A stretch of 11,376 nucleotides of DNA from an uncultured Bacteroidia bacterium. Its GTDB lineage: Bacteria; Bacteroidota; Bacteroidia; Bacteroidales; UBA932. The position numbers and the translations under genes were made by a program. The stretch spans positions 1-11,376 of the forward strand of contig CADBUS010000143.1 of NCBI GenBank assembly GCA_902797895.1, in the 5' to 3' direction. Positions 1-5,640 of this stretch are shown here, in pieces. A model generated the notes under the pieces. That model saw only the letters and a program-made list of their open reading frames with translations. It was not told the origin of the DNA and made no database searches. Position 1 is the first letter of the stretch, and each line of letters begins with the position of its first letter.

Positions 1-25
1 AAAAGCAGAGAAGTACAATCTATTC

Positions 26-101
26 GTCGCTTTGGCGACCAGCCGGAGGCTGCTTCTGCAGCCCGTGCCAAAGGCACGATTCCCCTTGGGGGTTAGGGGG
101 A
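26..101. repeat. Array of short adjacent palindromes (dispersed intergenic repeat type)
   Basis: Five small hairpin-forming units follow each other almost without gaps: gtcgc/gcgac (26-39), cagcc/ggctg (40-52), overlapping ggctgc/gcagcc (48-63), cgtgcc/ggcacg with an aaa loop (64-78), and cccc/gggg (82-91) followed by a second G run to 100. No open frame of note covers it. The density of perfect short palindromes and the C-run/G-run end resemble the palindromic intergenic repeats of many Bacteroidota genomes. It lies downstream of the rplS/tRNA terminators, so it could also fold in RNA reading in from the left. The family assignment is inference; the palindromes are directly visible. Confidence 0.6.
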
Positions 102-127
102 CAAAAAAAGGAGCAGCTAAGCTGCTC
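102..127 (-). terminator. Second rho-independent terminator downstream of tRNA-Arg
   Basis: Read on the minus strand, a perfect 7-bp hairpin (gagcagc/gctgctc, arms 111-117 and 121-127, 3-nt loop) is followed by C and then seven T (102-109 region). This is a standard intrinsic terminator. It sits just past the larger hairpin at 130-174 and would catch read-through from the rplS/tRNA transcript. Confidence 0.7.
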
Positions 128-129
128 TT

Positions 130-174
130 AGTCACAAAAAAAGCAGAGATTTCATCTCTGCTTTTTTTGTGACT
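130..174 (-). terminator. Perfect 21-bp inverted-repeat terminator overlapping the tRNA 3' end
   Basis: Arms 130-150 and 154-174 are perfect reverse complements with a 3-nt loop (151-153). The stem combines a GC-containing core (gcagagat/atctctgc) with A/T tracts, so both strands present a hairpin followed by U-rich RNA and it could act in both directions. On the minus strand it ends the rplS-tRNA transcript. The upstream arm includes the last bases of the tRNA (170-174), so terminator and tRNA acceptor strand share sequence. Confidence 0.85.
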
Positions 175-243
175 CCGACAGGATTCAAACCTGTAACCTT
201 CTGATCCGTAGTCAGATGCTCTATTCAGTTGAGCTACGGAGCC
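170..243 (-). tRNA. tRNA-Arg, anticodon ACG
   Basis: On the minus strand the sequence folds as a full cloverleaf: 7-bp acceptor stem (one G-U pair), 4-bp D stem, 5-bp anticodon stem with loop CTACGGA giving anticodon ACG, 5-nt variable loop and 5-bp T stem. The body is 73 nt plus a discriminator A at 170; CCA is not encoded. ACG is normally deaminated to ICG by TadA and reads CGU, CGC and CGA. Oddity: position 19 is A (225) instead of the near-universal G, and T-loop position 56 is U (187) instead of C, so the elbow pair G19-C56 appears replaced by A19-U56. G18, U55, A14, A15-U48 and A58 keep their expected identities. It lies 20 bp downstream of rplS and is probably cotranscribed and processed. 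Confidence 0.95.
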
Positions 244-263
244 AAGTTTATATAACCTATGAA

Positions 264-647
264 CTATTCGGCCTTAGGCGCCTTTGCCTCTACTGTTCCT
301 CTTGCCTTCTCCTTTATACGAGCCTTCTTACCTGTAAGGTTACGCAAATAGAATATTCTTGCCCTTCTAACCTTACCTACCTTATCTAAGGTTATCTTCT
401 CTATAAATGGAGAGAAAAGAGGGAAAATCCTCTCAACACCAACACCATTGGAGATTTTTCTAACTGTAAAGGTCTGAGTTGCACCTGCACCACGGCGCTG
501 GATGCAAACACCTCTAAAGTTCTGTAATCTCTCTTTGTCACCCTCCTTAATCTTGTAGGTAACTGTAACAGTATCACCTGCTTTAAAGGTAGGGAACTCT
601 TTTGTTTCTACAGCAAAAGCCTGCTGTGCAATCTTTATTAAATCCAT
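264..647 (-). CDS. rplS: Large ribosomal subunit protein L19
   Basis: The 127-residue product is a full-length bacterial L19, a 50S protein at the interface with the small subunit. Family hallmarks are in order: FKAGDTVTVTYKI near residues 21-33, the basic segment NFRGVCIQRRGAG (43-55), FTVRKISNGVGVERIFPLFSP (60-80), and the basic stretch VRRARIFYLRNLTGKKARIKE (93-113). The last 14 residues are an Ala/Lys/Glu-rich tail beyond the usual 115 or so residues, common in Bacteroidota homologues. The ATG at 645-647 starts at the conserved N-terminus; the sequence before it is A/T-rich without a Shine-Dalgarno motif. A promoter at 762-791 and a structured leader precede it, suggesting feedback control. 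tRNA-Arg follows on the same strand, then terminators. Confidence 0.97.
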   Translation of the reverse strand: MDLIKIAQQAFAVETKEFPTFKAGDTVTVTYKIKEGDKERLQNFRGVCIQRRGAGATQTFTVRKISNGVGVERIFPLFSPFIEKITLDKVGKVRRARIFYLRNLTGKKARIKEKARGTVEAKAPKAE

Positions 648-755
648 TGTTCTAAAATTTAATCAGGCAACATTGCACTAAAAGTGTACAAATCTCAAAT
701 GTTTCAACATCTTACGACAATTTAATGTCTGTGCAAGAGGTTGCCCTCGGTTTTG
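648..755 (-). promoter_or_regulatory. Structured 5' leader of rplS, candidate L19 autoregulatory leader RNA
   Basis: From the predicted start near 755 to the rplS ATG there are about 108 nt. In minus-strand sense, GGCAAC (745-740) and UUGCAC (736-731) pair with GUGCAA (678-673) and GUUGCC (671-666): a 12-bp two-part stem with a CUC/U internal loop. It encloses two small hairpins, GACA/UGUC (729-716) and AUGUU/AACAU (710-699). The 5' strand can instead form GAGG-GCAA-CCUC (748-737), a GNRA-tetraloop hairpin exclusive with the long stem. The stem ends 18 nt before the start codon. L19 leader RNAs are described in some bacteria; that this is one is inference. Confidence 0.5.
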
Positions 756-761
756 GGAGTG

Positions 762-791
762 CAAAAATAGGAAAAATTTTTAATGCTCCAA
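762..791 (-). promoter_or_regulatory. Promoter of rplS-tRNA-Arg
   Basis: Minus-strand reading gives TTG (791-789), a 19-bp spacer, then TATTTTTG (769-762). This fits the Bacteroidota housekeeping promoter TTG...TAnnTTTG exactly. Predicted transcription start is near 755, giving an rplS leader of about 108 nt. Confidence 0.6.
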
Positions 792-1090
792 ACCTTTTGA
801 CCTTAAAAATAACACAACTATTCCGCAAAACAAACCGCAATGCTGTAGCTATCGCACAAAGCCATAATAAAATATATTTTTTTGGGGTGCAACTAAAGCC
901 TCTGAGTATCAAGAACTTAACGAAAGTCCCTGCATACAAAACGGTGCAGGCACTTTTAATAATTCTCTGACACACAGCACTTAGCGTTGCACCAAAATAT
1001 GTGCACGCACGCACCACTACCTGCACCATAACTTGCACTCCCACCTGCACCTGCCTCACCACACGCGCAGAATGACATAGAGCAAGGCAC
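792..1090. other. Gene-free stretch with GT-rich low-complexity block and weak hairpin
   Basis: No believable gene is present. The only frames are short, lack family resemblance and overlap the rplS promoter/leader. A hairpin cctgca/tgcagg (929-934, 945-950) followed on the plus strand by a short T run could be a weak terminator, and would also lie in any transcript running out of higA. Between about 1000 and 1056 the minus strand is a purine/GT-rich block with repeated GGTGCAGGT-like words. At 1068-1077 there is one copy of cagaatgaca, the core of the tandem repeat at 2011-2112. Confidence 0.5.
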
Positions 1091-1456
1091 TCAGGTAGCT
1101 AAAACTATTGCAGGAGAGATGTTTAGTTTAGATGCTATTACACGAGCCTGTTCATAAGTGGGGTTAACCTTGCCTGATATAATTGCACTCAAGCGGGGAG
1201 CTGTAATTCCAAGAATTGCAGCCAACTCTTTTTGCGTTATATGATACTCAACAAGGCGTGCGCTAATTGTTTCAGACAAAGAGGGGGTTTCTATCGGAAA
1301 ATGCTCTTTTTCATACTCTTCCACAAGTTGAGAAAGAATATCAAGTTCCACAAGACGCGGATCATCTGCAGGAGTATCCTCCCCCACTTCAAAAAAGAGA
1401 GCATCTACCCTTTTCATTATAGCCCGATATTGCTGTTCATTTTTTATCTGTGCCAT
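1091..1456 (-). CDS. higA: HigA-type antitoxin with helix-turn-helix
   Basis: The 121-residue product fits the HigA antitoxin family (the longer COG5499-like class). Residues 1-58 form an acidic helical N-terminal part with AIMKRVDALFF and LVELDILSQLVEEYE, the region typically facing the toxin. Residues 60-114 are an Xre-like DNA-binding domain with TQKELAAILGITAPRLSAII at 74-93 as the helix-turn-helix. In such pairs the antitoxin neutralises the toxin and represses the shared promoter. It starts 10 bp after the toxin stop on the same strand, in the toxin-first order usual for hig modules. The annotation rests on motif recognition and gene order. Confidence 0.85.
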   Translation of the reverse strand: MAQIKNEQQYRAIMKRVDALFFEVGEDTPADDPRLVELDILSQLVEEYEKEHFPIETPSLSETISARLVEYHITQKELAAILGITAPRLSAIISGKVNPTYEQARVIASKLNISPAIVLAT

Positions 1457-1466
1457 AACCTAACTT

Positions 1467-1760
1467 TTAAATTTTTGAAGCATCTATTCTATTATATGCG
1501 TTATGAGTACCAATAAAACGGATATAAACCAATTCCGGTATAAATTTCACAGCTACAACCAATCTGTACTTATTGCCCTTTATGTTAAAAACATAATGTT
1601 GATTCCCAACATAATCTGCCGAATTAAAATCTTTTTTAATATCAGCAAGAGACTTCCAATGTGCATTGCAGGTTTTCAGATACCATTCACTCAAAGGTAG
1701 TCTTGAATCTGCGTGAACAGCCCAGAAATCCTGTAATGTGGATATCGCAATCACCCTCAT
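1467..1760 (-). CDS. higB: HigB-type mRNA interferase toxin
   Basis: The 97-residue basic product resembles the HigB toxin family of the RelE fold (COG4680-like). Recognisable pieces are the N-terminal helix ISTLQDFWAVHADSRLPLSEW (7-27), the segment WKSLADIKKDFNSADYVGN (35-53), and the C-terminal core NKYRLVVAVKFIPELVYIRFIGTHNAYNRID, which matches the family's YRL...VYIRFIGTH.EYD.ID pattern. Members cleave mRNA, usually at the ribosome. The length is normal for the family and no truncation is visible. It precedes higA by 10 bp. The promoter -7 box ends 6 bp before the ATG, so the transcript may be leaderless. Confidence 0.85.
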   Translation of the reverse strand: MRVIAISTLQDFWAVHADSRLPLSEWYLKTCNAHWKSLADIKKDFNSADYVGNQHYVFNIKGNKYRLVVAVKFIPELVYIRFIGTHNAYNRIDASKI

Positions 1761-1766
1761 ACGCTA

Positions 1767-1798
1767 CAAAATTACTAATTATTTTTTTGATAATACAA
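1767..1798 (-). promoter_or_regulatory. higBA promoter with A/T-tract direct repeats
   Basis: Minus-strand reading gives TTG (1798-1796), a 21-bp spacer, then TAATTTTG (1774-1767), ending 6 bp before the higB ATG. Two identical 12-bp copies of aattattttttt occur at 1777-1788 and 1797-1808, exactly 20 bp apart (about two helical turns), covering the spacer and the -33 region. These could be the HigA operator or simply bent A-tract DNA. The promoter match is direct; the operator role is inference. Confidence 0.6.
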
Positions 1799-1869
1799 TT
1801 ATTTTTTTAGAAATTATCCCTACACAAGACATTTGTAAGATAATTCTGCGGCAAAGCTAATACACTATT

Positions 1870-1966
1870 GCGCAAAATTTTCTGTTTTTTGCCCTATAGG
1901 GCAACATTTTGACAATCTCAAGATTAGCACAAACTATTTTGTGCTAATAATGGGTAAAATTTACGC
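1870..1966. repeat. Nested inverted repeats in the higB to repeat-protein gap
   Basis: Three symmetric elements are nested. Outer imperfect arms are gcgcaaaatttt (1870-1881) and aaaatttacgc (1956-1966). Inside lie a perfect 16-bp palindrome centred on ccctataggg (1889-1904) and a perfect 11-bp-arm inverted repeat, attagcacaaa/tttgtgctaat with a ctat loop (1923-1948). Neither strand has a good T tract after the hairpins, so a terminator is unlikely. The whole could fold as a three-way junction, be a cluster of operator sites, or be a very small miniature element; both flanks carry ATT. The rest of 1761-2168 holds the higBA promoter and the tandem repeat listed separately, and no gene. Confidence 0.45.
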
Positions 1967-2010
1967 ATTGGATTCTCCTACTTATAGATTCTTCAGTCGT
2001 TACGCTCCTT

Positions 2011-2112
2011 CAGAATGACAGAGAGGCAGCGCAGAATGAGCGTGAAAGCCTTACGCACAGAATGACAGAAAGGCAGCGCAGAATGAGCGTGAAAGCCTTA
2101 CGCACAGAATGA
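2011..2112. repeat. 47-bp tandem repeat, two copies plus a partial third
   Basis: Unit 1 (2011-2057) and unit 2 (2058-2104) differ at only one base, and a partial third copy starts at 2105 with cagaatga. Each unit holds cagaatgaca and cagaatgagcg words plus agccttacgca. Just before, at 1990-2010, lies attcttcag...ctccttcag, the familiar partner of the dispersed 'attcttc...cagaatgac' repeats found between genes in many Bacteroidota genomes. A single related copy sits at 1068-1077. There are no spacers and no coding potential. Confidence 0.8.
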
Positions 2113-2168
2113 GGGAAGCAATGTGGTACACTTATTGAAGCGTTAAATGTGTAATTAAGAGCAAAACT

Positions 2169-2594
2169 ATGAGAAGAAAGTTAATTTTGACTATATGTGC
2201 GGCAGGAGTGCTTACATTATCGCTCTCTGCTGCAAAGGCTCAGGATTTGCGCGGCAGCAATGGTCTTACTATCGGCAAGATAGAGAGTAACGGTACCATA
2301 AGGGGGGCTAATGGCCTCACTGTTGGTAAGATAGAGAACGACGGAACGGTTAGGGGCTCTAACGGGCTCGCTATCGGCAAGATAGAGAACGACGGAACGG
2401 TTAGGGGCTCTAACGGCCTTGCAATTGGCAAGATTGAGAGCGATGGAACTATAAGGGGAGCCAACGGCCTCACAATTGGCAAGATTGAGAGCGATGGTAG
2501 AGTCAGAGGAGCCAACGGGCTTTCAATAGGAAGCGCCCAAGGAGTTAAAATGGAGTATGCTGCCTATTTCTTTTTCTTCTTCAATCAACAATAA
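2169..2594 (+). CDS. Secreted 17-residue-repeat protein, 5-fold beta-flower type
   Basis: The 141-residue product has an N-terminal signal peptide (basic MRRK, hydrophobic core, cleavage likely after AKA at 22-24). Five 17-residue repeats follow at 27-43, 44-60, 61-77, 78-94 and 95-111, with pattern [IVL]RG[AS]NGL[TA][IV]GKIE[SN][DN]G[TR], then a partial sixth (112-121) and a tail ending AAYFFFFFNQQ. Repeat length, five-fold count and aromatic tail match short Bacteroidota proteins I recall as '5-fold beta-flower protein', in which each repeat forms a beta hairpin of a closed disc. Their function is unknown to me. The cysteine at 10 is not in a good lipobox, so periplasmic or exported location is more likely than lipidation. 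It ends 10 bp from the convergent M23 gene. Upstream, TAAATGTG (2144-2151) is only a one-mismatch -7 box. Confidence 0.8.
   Translation: MRRKLILTICAAGVLTLSLSAAKAQDLRGSNGLTIGKIESNGTIRGANGLTVGKIENDGTVRGSNGLAIGKIENDGTVRGSNGLAIGKIESDGTIRGANGLTIGKIESDGRVRGANGLSIGSAQGVKMEYAAYFFFFFNQQ
2247..2531 (+). repeat. 51-bp in-frame coding repeats
   Basis: Five 51-bp units plus a partial sixth encode the 17-residue protein repeats. A 38-bp stretch is identical at 2328-2365 and 2379-2416, and a different 25-bp stretch is identical at 2422-2446 and 2473-2497, both exactly 51 bp apart. This mosaic of identity between neighbours indicates recent slippage or unequal recombination rather than ancient divergence. 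Confidence 0.85.
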
Positions 2595-2604
2595 ACCGCC
2601 CCTA

Positions 2605-4431
2605 CTACCAAGTAAATGAACGGCTTACTGTTTTAGTATTCCCCACTTTGTCTGTGGCCGTTACCTCTATTTTGTGCAGCGCCCCTCTCTTAATTTTTGC
2701 ATCCTGCAACGGAACAATAAGGGTATTTGTTTTGCCATCGTGCTCAGCCACAACCCAATGGCCATCTATCTCCACTCTGTACTCTTTTATTCCCGATAGC
2801 TTGTCTTTCATAACAATTTTCACAACATCTCCCTTTAACTTGGCTCCTGCAGCAAAGTTAAAGGTTAGCTCTACCGCCTCATTATCCACCGCTACGGTAT
2901 AGAGTCCGAATGAGCCTATTTCTGCGCTAATTGTTTTGTTTACAGGGTTATAAACTCCCCCTACCGAAGAGAGTTTTCCCTTTTCGCTTCTCTTGGCCAC
3001 CACAAGTTTTGGTATATCGGCATCGGAAGTCTCACCAATCGGAAGCTCTACTGTCACCTTTTTGTGCAGCGATATATCTGCATCGCCAATGCGCCAGAGT
3101 TTCTCAGAAACACTCTCAAAAGGGAGATAGGCGTCTGCATACAAATTCCCCTTAGCTATCTTAACACTCATTCCATCAATAGAATAAGAGAAATCTTCAT
3201 TCCACCTCACAAACTCTCCAACAGGGTTAAAAGGTATGTAGGAATTGTATAGGCTATCGCAGCGGCGTATATTGAATTTCTTATGCTTGCTATTGCCATA
3301 CAAATCCCAAACAGATATTGTAAGTGTATGCTGCAGAGTATCTTGCAGTTCAATTACTCCGTTATTATGAGCTAAAATTCTATCGCTGAGTAAATTTCCT
3401 GGCTCTAAAAGGGTTTTTATATAGTAGCGGCCCGTAAGCCTGCGTAGCCTTGTATCAAGCAGTGATGCTATGTATGCCCCTGTGGAGTATGGAATATTCC
3501 CCTCCGTAAATGTGAAAACTGAGGTAGTATCTAAAAATACTTCGTACTTGTAAAGTGCTAATTTACCGGGCGTTCCTTCCATTCTATCGTAGGCATCTAC
3601 TGCTACATAAAAGGATTTGGGTACCAAAATGGTAGCAACTGAAGAGCCGGAAGAGCCGGAAGCCTCTGAATCTGAAGATGTCCCCATCACAGGAGCTCCT
3701 CCCTTATCCAAAAGATAAGAGTAGCCCGCTCCGTAGAGTTTTGCATATCCCACAAACCGCACATCCCGTATAACAGGTGGGGTTTTATCCTTAATATTGT
3801 ATGTATCTGTGAGTTGTAGATTTATAGGATGCCCATTTTCATCTCTTACCTCAAAGTGCAGATGTGGGCCGCCGGATGAGCCTGTATTGCCTGAATAGGC
3901 AATCAGTTCCCCTCTTTTCACAGGGTACTCATCCGCAGCAAAATCTATTGCCTGCCGCCAGCTCTGCTGCTCATACTGCCGCTGCCTGACAATGCTCTGA
4001 TACTTGGGAGCAAACCTCTGTAAGTGGGCGTAAATTGTCTTGTAACCGCTTGGATGAGTTATCATTATCATATTGCCAAAACCTCCGGGAGTTACAGTAA
4101 TGCGGCTTACATAACCATCTTCTGCAGCGTAGATCTTCTTACCCTCAACTCCGGCGGTACGCATATCCAATCCGCAATGGAAATGATCTCCGCGCAACTC
4201 TCCGTATGTGCCTGAAAATCCGTTATAAGACTCTATTGGCAGAGCAAAATTCTTTGTAGCCTCCCTTTGGCCCTCAAGATTTACATTTGCATCCTTGCTA
4301 AAATCAAGGCTTTGCGCCATTGAGGGTTGAGAAAAAGCTACAATCAAAGCGAGTGTAAAGAGTAAAATAGAAAAAAGAGCAGTCCACCATTGCGGAACTA
4401 CTCTAAATCTCTGAAAAACAACCTCTTTCAT
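2605..4431 (-). CDS. Exported M23 (LytM-type) zinc metallopeptidase with long C-terminal region
   Basis: The 608-residue product has an N-terminal signal sequence (hydrophobic 18-34, cleavage probably after SMA at 37-39). An M23 domain follows at about 70-215, with the zinc/catalytic residues in place: HCGLD (H85, D89), YAHL (H136) and GPHLHFE (H190, H192). M23 enzymes cut peptidoglycan cross-bridge peptides, so activity in the periplasm is likely. An insertion of about 30 residues (QYEQQSWRQAIDFAADEYP) lies between H136 and HLH. Residues 217-608 look beta-rich, ending in an Ig-like segment (IEVTATDKVGNTKTVSRSFTW); this architecture is common in Bacteroidota. It starts 26 bp after the dnaJ stop on the same strand, so it may be cotranscribed with grpE-dnaJ. 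Confidence 0.9.
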   Translation of the reverse strand: MKEVVFQRFRVVPQWWTALFSILLFTLALIVAFSQPSMAQSLDFSKDANVNLEGQREATKNFALPIESYNGFSGTYGELRGDHFHCGLDMRTAGVEGKKIYAAEDGYVSRITVTPGGFGNMIMITHPSGYKTIYAHLQRFAPKYQSIVRQRQYEQQSWRQAIDFAADEYPVKRGELIAYSGNTGSSGGPHLHFEVRDENGHPINLQLTDTYNIKDKTPPVIRDVRFVGYAKLYGAGYSYLLDKGGAPVMGTSSDSEASGSSGSSVATILVPKSFYVAVDAYDRMEGTPGKLALYKYEVFLDTTSVFTFTEGNIPYSTGAYIASLLDTRLRRLTGRYYIKTLLEPGNLLSDRILAHNNGVIELQDTLQHTLTISVWDLYGNSKHKKFNIRRCDSLYNSYIPFNPVGEFVRWNEDFSYSIDGMSVKIAKGNLYADAYLPFESVSEKLWRIGDADISLHKKVTVELPIGETSDADIPKLVVAKRSEKGKLSSVGGVYNPVNKTISAEIGSFGLYTVAVDNEAVELTFNFAAGAKLKGDVVKIVMKDKLSGIKEYRVEIDGHWVVAEHDGKTNTLIVPLQDAKIKRGALHKIEVTATDKVGNTKTVSRSFTW

Positions 4432-4457
4432 TTATTTATCGCGATAGAAATAAGATA

Positions 4458-5639
4458 CTATCTAAAAAAAACTTTCAATCTCTCAAAAAAGCCGCGCTTA
4501 TCATCGCTGTTTGGTATTGGGTTGAACGATTGGCATTTACGCAACTTTTCCACCAATTCTTTCTCCTCCGCTGTGAGCTTGGAAGGAATCCAAACCTGCA
4601 CATAAACCAACAAATCCCCTGCTCCGTATCCGTTCACATCAGGCACGCCTTTTCCCTTTAGGCGTAGCATTTTACCGCTCTGGGTGCCTGCCGGTACCTT
4701 TATTTTGAGGCGGCCTCCAATGGCAGGTATCTCCACCTCCGAGCCTGTTATAGCATCCGGAATACTTATAAAGAGCGGATAGATTAGGTCATTTCCATCT
4801 CTCTCAAAATCTTTGTGAGGAATCTCATCTATAGCCACATAGAGGTCTCCGTTTACTCCGCCGTTGCGGGCTGCGTTGCCCTTGCCCTGCAGGGTAAGCG
4901 TCATACCCTGAGCCACTCCGGCCGGCACCTTAAACGATATCTCCTCCGGCGATTTTACCAACCCAGAGCCACCACACTTGCGGCAAGGTTTCTCAATAAC
5001 CTTGCCCGAACCGCCGCAGCGGCCGCAAACGCTTTGAGACTGGGTTATTCCAAATATGCTCCTTGCTGTCTTTACTACATAACCGCTACCTTTACATTCA
5101 GGGCAGCTCTTAATATCGGAATCGCTCAAAGCTCCCTTGCCGGCACAATCAGGACAATGTACCAACTTTGTGATTTTCACCTTTTTATCAACTCCGCTCA
5201 TTATCTCCTCAAGGGTGAGTTTCAGATGGATTCTTATGTCAGAGCCCCTCTCAACTCTGCGGCCGGAGCCCCCACCGCCAAAGCCGAATATATCTCCAAA
5301 GCCAAAGCCGCCACCAGAGCCTCCAAAGTGGCCGCCAAATATATCTCCAAAGTTGCGGAATATATCCTCCACAGAGAATCCTCCGCCACCAAAACCTCCA
5401 AAGCCACTTCCGTCTGCTCCTGCAAAGCCAAACTTATCGTAGCTGGCTCTCTTTTGAGAATCTGAGAGAACATCGTAAGCCTCGGCCGCCTCTTTGAACT
5501 TCTCCTCCGCTACCTTGTCTCCGGGATTTCTATCGGGATGATACTGAAGAGCTAACTTTCTGTAAGCCTTCTTAATATCCTCTGCCGAGGCATCTTTTGC
5601 CACGCCTAACACCTCATAATAATCTCTTTTCTCTGCCAT
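4458..5639 (-). CDS. dnaJ: Molecular chaperone DnaJ (Hsp40)
   Basis: The 393-residue product is a full type I DnaJ, which delivers unfolded proteins to DnaK and stimulates its ATPase. The J domain spans about 5-70 with HPD at 34-36. A Gly/Phe-rich linker runs about 71-128, with DIF motifs at 92-94, 99-101 and 116-118. The zinc-binding domain has all four CxxCxGxG repeats (C162/C165, C179/C182, C205/C208, C219/C222), followed by the two substrate-binding beta domains. Length and order are normal. The start is 1 bp after the grpE stop, so the two are translationally close and surely cotranscribed. DnaK is not in the window. Confidence 0.98.
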   Translation of the reverse strand: MAEKRDYYEVLGVAKDASAEDIKKAYRKLALQYHPDRNPGDKVAEEKFKEAAEAYDVLSDSQKRASYDKFGFAGADGSGFGGFGGGGFSVEDIFRNFGDIFGGHFGGSGGGFGFGDIFGFGGGGSGRRVERGSDIRIHLKLTLEEIMSGVDKKVKITKLVHCPDCAGKGALSDSDIKSCPECKGSGYVVKTARSIFGITQSQSVCGRCGGSGKVIEKPCRKCGGSGLVKSPEEISFKVPAGVAQGMTLTLQGKGNAARNGGVNGDLYVAIDEIPHKDFERDGNDLIYPLFISIPDAITGSEVEIPAIGGRLKIKVPAGTQSGKMLRLKGKGVPDVNGYGAGDLLVYVQVWIPSKLTAEEKELVEKLRKCQSFNPIPNSDDKRGFFERLKVFFR

Positions 5640-5640
5640 A

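Noticed and set aside
1..243. tRNA-associated attachment site of an integrated element
   Set aside because: The repeat of the tRNA end is inverted and part of a terminator hairpin; no direct repeat of the tRNA 3' end and no integrase gene are seen.
712..1062. Minus-strand open frame of 116 codons starting with a Val/Gln repeat (and the opposing frame 725-970)
   Set aside because: No family resemblance; the repeat comes from the GT-rich low-complexity block, and the frames overlap the rplS promoter and leader.
1232..1700. Plus-strand frames opposite higA and higB
   Set aside because: Antisense to well-supported toxin-antitoxin genes, with no recognisable motif or promoter.
1923..1948. Inverted repeat as terminator of a plus- or minus-strand gene
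   Set aside because: No T tract follows on either strand and no gene ends nearby.
2011..2112. Possible CRISPR array
   Set aside because: The 47-bp units abut without spacers and no cas genes are present; they are plain tandem repeats.
2240..2515. Open frame antisense to the secreted repeat protein
   Set aside because: Its repeat is only the mirror of the 51-bp coding repeat; the plus frame has a signal peptide and a known family pattern.
4815..5465. Long plus-strand frames and a second minus frame over the dnaJ Gly/Phe region
   Set aside because: Shadow frames produced by biased GGN/TTT codons; DnaJ is unambiguous in the other frame.
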